From an uncultured Bacteroidota bacterium (GTDB taxonomy: Bacteria > Bacteroidota > Bacteroidia > Flavobacteriales > Flavobacteriaceae), in NCBI GenBank assembly GCA_903819815.1, contig CAIJFC010000352.1:1-9510 (forward strand): a stretch of 9,510 nt of DNA. The letters are read 5' to 3'. Within the stretch, counting starts at the first letter, position 1; each line of letters starts with the position of its first letter. A program made the translations under genes and the position numbers. The notes below the pieces were generated by a model, which had not been told where the DNA came from, made no database searches, and saw only the letters and a list, made by a program, of their open reading frames with translations. Of the stretch, positions 7,234-9,510 are shown in pieces.

Positions 7234-7263
7234 CAAAAGTAAGCTTAAGCGAATGGATGTCAA
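7234..7263 (-). promoter_or_regulatory. Consensus promoter for the lysine-ketoglutarate reductase-like gene
   Basis: On the minus strand TTG (7263-7261) is followed by exactly 19 bases and TACTTTTG (7241-7234), an exact match to the Bacteroidetes TTG-N19-TAnnTTTG pattern. A start site near 7228 would give a leader of about 20 bases before the ATG at 7209. Confidence 0.8.
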
Positions 7264-7357
7264 AATTTATTTTAATAAAAATAATATCGTTTATTATTGA
7301 TAAACAACCTCTTATGTTTTGAGCTGATTTTTTTAATCTTATTGGAATAAATTAGGG

Positions 7358-7388
7358 TTTGAAAATACATTGCTTTCCTATATATTTG
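7358..7388 (+). promoter_or_regulatory. Consensus promoter for the serine-hydrolase lipoprotein
   Basis: TTTG (7358-7361), 19 bases, then TATATTTG (7381-7388) match the Bacteroidetes -33/-7 consensus exactly. The ATG begins only 16 bases after the box, so the mRNA leader should be about 10 bases, too short for a Shine-Dalgarno helix of usual position. Confidence 0.82.
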
Positions 7389-7404
7389 TTTTTTTCCTGA
7401 TCTA

Positions 7405-8589
7405 ATGACACCTAAAAAGCCGCTGTTTTATATTTTACTTTTTTTTTACTTTTTTGTATTTTTTTCTTGTAAAAACTATGATCCCAATCGCGAATCCATT
7501 TTATCATTGGAAATGAAGCCTTCAGATTCCATTTTTCCTAAATTGACTGAATCTTATATCGGTTCAAAAAAAAATAAAATTGATCATTTTTTTAATAAAA
7601 ATTGGCCTTCAAAAAATAACAATATCAGTTTTTTAGTTGCAAAAGACGGTCAAATAATCTATGAAAATTACTCTGGATTTAGTGATATGCGAAAGAAAAC
7701 TCCTATTACAAGTGAAACTCCCATTCACATTGCATCGGTTAGCAAAGTTCTTACGGCAACAGTAATTTTAAAATTAATTAATGCAGGTAAAATCGAATTA
7801 GATCAAAAAGTGACTTCCCTTTTAAAGGAATTTCCCTATCCTGAAGTTACCATTAAAAACTTGCTAAGTCATCGAAGTGGAATGCGAAATTACGGCTATT
7901 TTACTAATGATAAAGCGATTTGGGACAATCATAAAATTATGAATAATCAAGACGTTTTAAATGTGATGATAAATAAGAAAATAAGCTTGGAAAGTAAAAC
8001 CAATACTAAATTTCAATATTGCAATACCAATTATGCGATGTTGGCTTTAATTATCGAAAAGGCAACTGGAAAAAGCTACCCTGAGGCTATGAAATCAATG
8101 ATTTTTGAACCTTTAGGTATGAAACACACTTTTGTTTTTGACTATAAAAAAGATAAAAATGCAGTTACTCCTTCCTATAAAGTAAATGGCACCCAAATAG
8201 CTTGTGAATATCTGGACGCCATTTATGGAGATAAGAATATATATTCCACTCCTAAAGACCTATTAAAACTTGATATGGCTAGAAATTCAAAGTATTTTTT
8301 AATGCCAGAATTGCGAAGTAAAATATATAAAGGTTACAGTAACGAACACAAAGGTCAGAAAAATTATGGTCTGGGAATTCGTATGATAAATTTTGAAACT
8401 GGACAAAAATTTTATTTTCATAACGGATGGTGGCATGGAAATATGTCATCCTATGTAACTTTGATAAAGGAAAATGTAACCATAATTGCACTGACAAATA
8501 AATCAATGAAAAGCGTTTATAACGTTAAAAAATTAGCTCCTTTATTTGGAGACTATCCTTTTAAAGTGGAGGATGAATTTGGTGAATAA
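7405..8589 (+). CDS. Serine hydrolase of the beta-lactamase / class C-like family, predicted lipoprotein
   Basis: This 394-residue protein has an N-terminal hydrophobic segment (residues 7-20, very Phe-rich) ending in FFSC, a lipobox with C22 as the lipidated residue, so it is probably anchored in a membrane facing the periplasm or outside. The penicillin-binding-protein-like fold is shown by HIASVSKVLTA (SxxK: S111, K114), LLSHRSGM (154-160), YCN (Y205-N207), the YxN motif, and HNGWWHGN (339-346) in place of the KTG/HxG motif. Family members include D-aminopeptidases, carboxypeptidases, esterases and class C beta-lactamases. The sequence alone does not show antibiotic hydrolysis, and a housekeeping peptidase or esterase role is as likely. 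ATG 7405 is required to include the lipoprotein signal; the next Met (residue 37) would lose it. It is transcribed divergently from the reductase gene and is followed by the repeat region before ssrA. No clear T-tailed terminator follows it. Confidence 0.9.
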   Translation: MTPKKPLFYILLFFYFFVFFSCKNYDPNRESILSLEMKPSDSIFPKLTESYIGSKKNKIDHFFNKNWPSKNNNISFLVAKDGQIIYENYSGFSDMRKKTPITSETPIHIASVSKVLTATVILKLINAGKIELDQKVTSLLKEFPYPEVTIKNLLSHRSGMRNYGYFTNDKAIWDNHKIMNNQDVLNVMINKKISLESKTNTKFQYCNTNYAMLALIIEKATGKSYPEAMKSMIFEPLGMKHTFVFDYKKDKNAVTPSYKVNGTQIACEYLDAIYGDKNIYSTPKDLLKLDMARNSKYFLMPELRSKIYKGYSNEHKGQKNYGLGIRMINFETGQKFYFHNGWWHGNMSSYVTLIKENVTIIALTNKSMKSVYNVKKLAPLFGDYPFKVEDEFGE

Positions 8590-8590
8590 A

Positions 8591-8657
8591 GATAATAGAC
8601 CGGATAGATAATAGATAATAGACCGATAGATAATGGATAATAGACCGCCAGATAATG
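8591..8657 (+). repeat. Three tandem 22-23-base repeats, GATAATAGACCG type
   Basis: The repeats are 8591-8613, 8614-8635 and 8636-8657. Each consists of GATAATAGACCG, a variable end (GATA, ATA or CCA), then GATAATA or GATAATG. They begin 1 base after the hydrolase stop codon, so they lie in its 3' untranslated region. There is no unique spacer between units, so this is not a CRISPR array. Confidence 0.85.
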
Positions 8658-8710
8658 GATAAAAAAATTAAGATCATTAACAAATTCACCCGAATTGAAA
8701 AGTCATTCCT

Positions 8711-8726
8711 CTATTCGTCTATTATC
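8711..8726 (-). repeat. Inverted copy of the GATAATAGACCG repeat
   Basis: The reverse complement of 8711-8726 is GATAATAGACGAATAG, matching 14 of 16 bases of the second direct repeat (8614-8629). Together with the direct copies it could close a large stem-loop around 8663-8710, a possible transcript-end structure or remnant of a small non-coding repeat element. Confidence 0.65.
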
Positions 8727-8733
8727 TTGTTTC

Positions 8734-8775
8734 TTAAATCTTAAATCTAAATTCTTAAATCATAACTCCTAACTC
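8734..8775. repeat. Seven-base tandem array just upstream of ssrA
   Basis: Six contiguous 7-base units end in TC: TTAAATC at 8734, 8741 and 8755, TAAATTC at 8748, ATAACTC at 8762 and CTAACTC at 8769. The phase can be followed leftward through TTGTTTC (8727), TATTATC (8720) and ATTCGTC (8713). The array occupies the position where the ssrA -33 element would lie. Confidence 0.7.
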
Positions 8776-8784
8776 AATAAATGC

Positions 8785-8792
8785 TATATTTG
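8785..8792 (+). promoter_or_regulatory. -7 box of the ssrA promoter
   Basis: TATATTTG is an exact TAnnTTTG match ending 11 bases before the mature tmRNA 5' end, so transcription should start a few bases ahead of it. No TTG is present at about 19 bases upstream; that position falls in the 7-base repeat array. Confidence 0.7.
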
Positions 8793-8803
8793 CAGTTCTA
8801 TTT

Positions 8804-9202
8804 GGGGTCGACTGGTTTTGACAGCAAGTCGAATTGAAAAGTAAGCACGTCGAGAACTGGGACAATTCTCGTTAATAAAAGGTTTCAAAACACATACACG
8901 GCGAAGGAAACTACGCTCTTGCTGCATAATCTGAATTATAGTAAGATTAGCCTCGTCCGCGCTAGGCGCGGAAAGCAGGATTCTCCACGAAAGCTCTGGT
9001 TTATAGCGGTCGATAAAGGGGAATCGTAAATTTAAACCTAGATTTTCATGCGCTTCGGGTGGATTTCGAAAATTAAGAAGATAAGTGTTGTGCGACTGTT
9101 TCTGGTCAAACACAACATCGAAAACTCAATCAGGAAATAAGCGTGTAGAAAGTTTTTTAGTTGCTTGTTTGGACCCGGGTTCGATTCCCGGCGATTCCAC
9201 AA
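8804..9202 (+). ncRNA. ssrA: tmRNA (ssrA), trans-translation rescue RNA
   Basis: This is a one-piece tmRNA, which frees ribosomes stalled on broken mRNA and tags the nascent chain for degradation, acting with SmpB. The 5' end GGGGTCGACTGGTTTTGAC is characteristic. The acceptor stem pairs GGGGTCG (8804-8810) with CGATTCC (9192-9198), including two G-U pairs, and the discriminator is A9199. The T arm is CCGGG-TTCGATT-CCCGG (9175-9191). A first pseudoknot stem is visible as GAGAA (8852-8856) with TTCTC (8866-8870), and a GC-rich hairpin as CCGCGC (8957-8962) with GCGCGG (8966-8971). The bases after the discriminator are CAA, not CCA, so the CCA end must be added enzymatically; the exact 3' boundary given allows for those three bases. 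Protein-like open frames in this stretch are artefacts. Confidence 0.96.
8900..8929 (+). other. tmRNA tag-peptide reading frame (GEGNYALAA)
   Basis: Within ssrA the resume codon GGC (8900-8902) starts Gly-Glu-Gly-Asn-Tyr-Ala-Leu-Ala-Ala followed by TAA (8927-8929). The C-terminal YALAA is the usual proteolysis signal, and the form resembles Bacteroidetes tags such as GENNYALAA and GETNYALAA, here with Gly in the third place. Confidence 0.9.
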
Positions 9203-9205
9203 GTC

Positions 9206-9250
9206 GAACCAAAAGCCTTTTTCATTTATTTTGAAGAAGGTTTTCGGTTC
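9206..9250 (+). other. Imperfect hairpin directly after ssrA
   Basis: GAACC-AAAA-GCCTT (9206-9219) can pair with AAGG-TTTT-C-GGTTC (9237-9250), with one unpaired base on each side. It has no T-tract after it, so it is more likely a 3' processing or stabilising structure than the terminator proper. Confidence 0.45.
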
Positions 9251-9286
9251 AAAAGTTCGAGGACAAATCTTCTATTTCCACTTTTT

Positions 9287-9325
9287 AAAATCGTAATTAT
9301 TTTATTTAAAAATAGTTACGATTTT
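9287..9325. terminator. Bidirectional terminator between ssrA and the AraC-family gene
   Basis: AAAATCGTAA (9287-9296) pairs perfectly with TTACGATTTT (9316-9325). The stem continues inward through a T-G pair and six A-T pairs to a loop ATTTA (9304-9308), about 17 bp in all. T6 (9322-9327) forms the tail on the plus strand, and a shorter T-run serves the minus strand. It lies between two converging units. Confidence 0.85.
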
Positions 9326-9335
9326 TTCATTAACT

Positions 9336-9510
9336 TTAGTTATGTTTTCTAAACAATGATGGTGTCACGCCTTTTTTATTTAAAAAAACCCTGTTGAAAT
9401 AACTCAATGTTTCAAAACCACAATCAAAAGATATTTGGTTAATTGATTTATCTGATTGAACCAATAATCGGCAAGCTTCATTGATTCGTAATTCATTCAA
9501 ATAATCGGAA
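9336..9510 (-). CDS. AraC-family transcriptional regulator, C-terminal HTH fragment, 5' end outside window
   Basis: The minus-strand frame is open from the window edge and stops with TAA at 9338-9336, showing 57 residues. They are the second helix-turn-helix of an AraC-type DNA-binding domain: LNELRINEACRLL, then SINQISFDCGFETLSYFNRV, then FLNKKGVTPSLFRKH, matching the family pattern I..IA...GF.....F.R.FKK..G.TP..YR. Only the last part of the usual ~100-residue domain is visible, so the effector domain and targets are unknown. It converges on ssrA and shares the terminator at 9287-9325. Confidence 0.92.
   Translation of the reverse strand, partial: SDYLNELRINEACRLLVQSDKSINQISFDCGFETLSYFNRVFLNKKGVTPSLFRKHN

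Noticed and set aside
7405..8589. Antibiotic-resistance beta-lactamase
   Set aside because: SxxK and YxN are shared by a broad family of peptidases and esterases; the lipoprotein form and lack of resistance context do not justify a resistance call.
8591..8657. Possible CRISPR array
   Set aside because: The units are contiguous, 22-23 bases long, without unique spacers, and no cas gene is present.
8784..9113. Minus-strand open frame of 109 codons within the ssrA region
   Set aside because: It lies antisense to the tmRNA body, starts opposite the promoter and matches no protein pattern; the RNA gene explains the sequence.
9161..9352. Plus-strand open frame of 63 codons starting in the tmRNA 3' end
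   Set aside because: It reads through the T arm, acceptor stem and terminator; its codons are structural RNA sequence, not a gene.

Overview
The window is AT-rich, compact, ordinary-looking chromosomal DNA from a member of the Bacteroidetes, most likely Flavobacteriaceae and close to Flavobacterium. Four things support this: the proteins (M28 peptidase, TonB-dependent receptor with an OMP_b-brl_3-type barrel, FucP-type sugar transporter), the tmRNA tag GEGNYALAA, the lack of clear Shine-Dalgarno sites, and several promoters of the Bacteroidetes type (TTG, about 19 bases, TAnnTTTG). I see no phage, insertion sequence, CRISPR array or defence locus.

Layout: bases 1-615 hold the 3' third of htpG (+). 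It converges on a secreted M28 zinc peptidase (663-2033, -), and the two share a bidirectional terminator at 631-659. Upstream of the peptidase, all on the minus strand, lie a TonB-dependent outer-membrane receptor (2131-4233), a FucP-family sugar/H+ symporter (4364-5818) and a lysine-ketoglutarate-reductase-like NAD(P) oxidoreductase (6007-7209). A terminator after the transporter, a promoter in front of the peptidase and a promoter in front of the reductase suggest several short units rather than one operon. A divergent intergenic region (7210-7404) carries one consensus promoter each way, both with an exact 19-base spacer. It drives the reductase leftward and a serine-hydrolase (beta-lactamase-fold) lipoprotein (7405-8589, +) rightward. 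A repeat-rich spacer (8590-8784) then leads into ssrA (tmRNA, about 8804-9202, +). This is followed by a long convergent terminator and the 3' end of an AraC-family regulator gene (9336-9510, -) that runs off the window.

How the genes may work together: the receptor (outer membrane), the sugar symporter (inner membrane) and the exported peptidase and hydrolase fit nutrient scavenging, but nothing in the sequence ties them to one substrate. There is no SusD partner. htpG and ssrA are housekeeping protein-quality functions.

The most interesting material is non-coding. One item is a cluster of GATAAAT/ATTTATC dyads, including a perfect 12-bp-arm palindrome, in front of the sugar transporter. 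The other is a spacer between the hydrolase and ssrA built of 7-base-phased units, with 22-23-base direct repeats on the left and an inverted, strictly 7-base-periodic array on the right that ends just before the ssrA -7 box. I did not find convincing evidence of a new multi-gene system.
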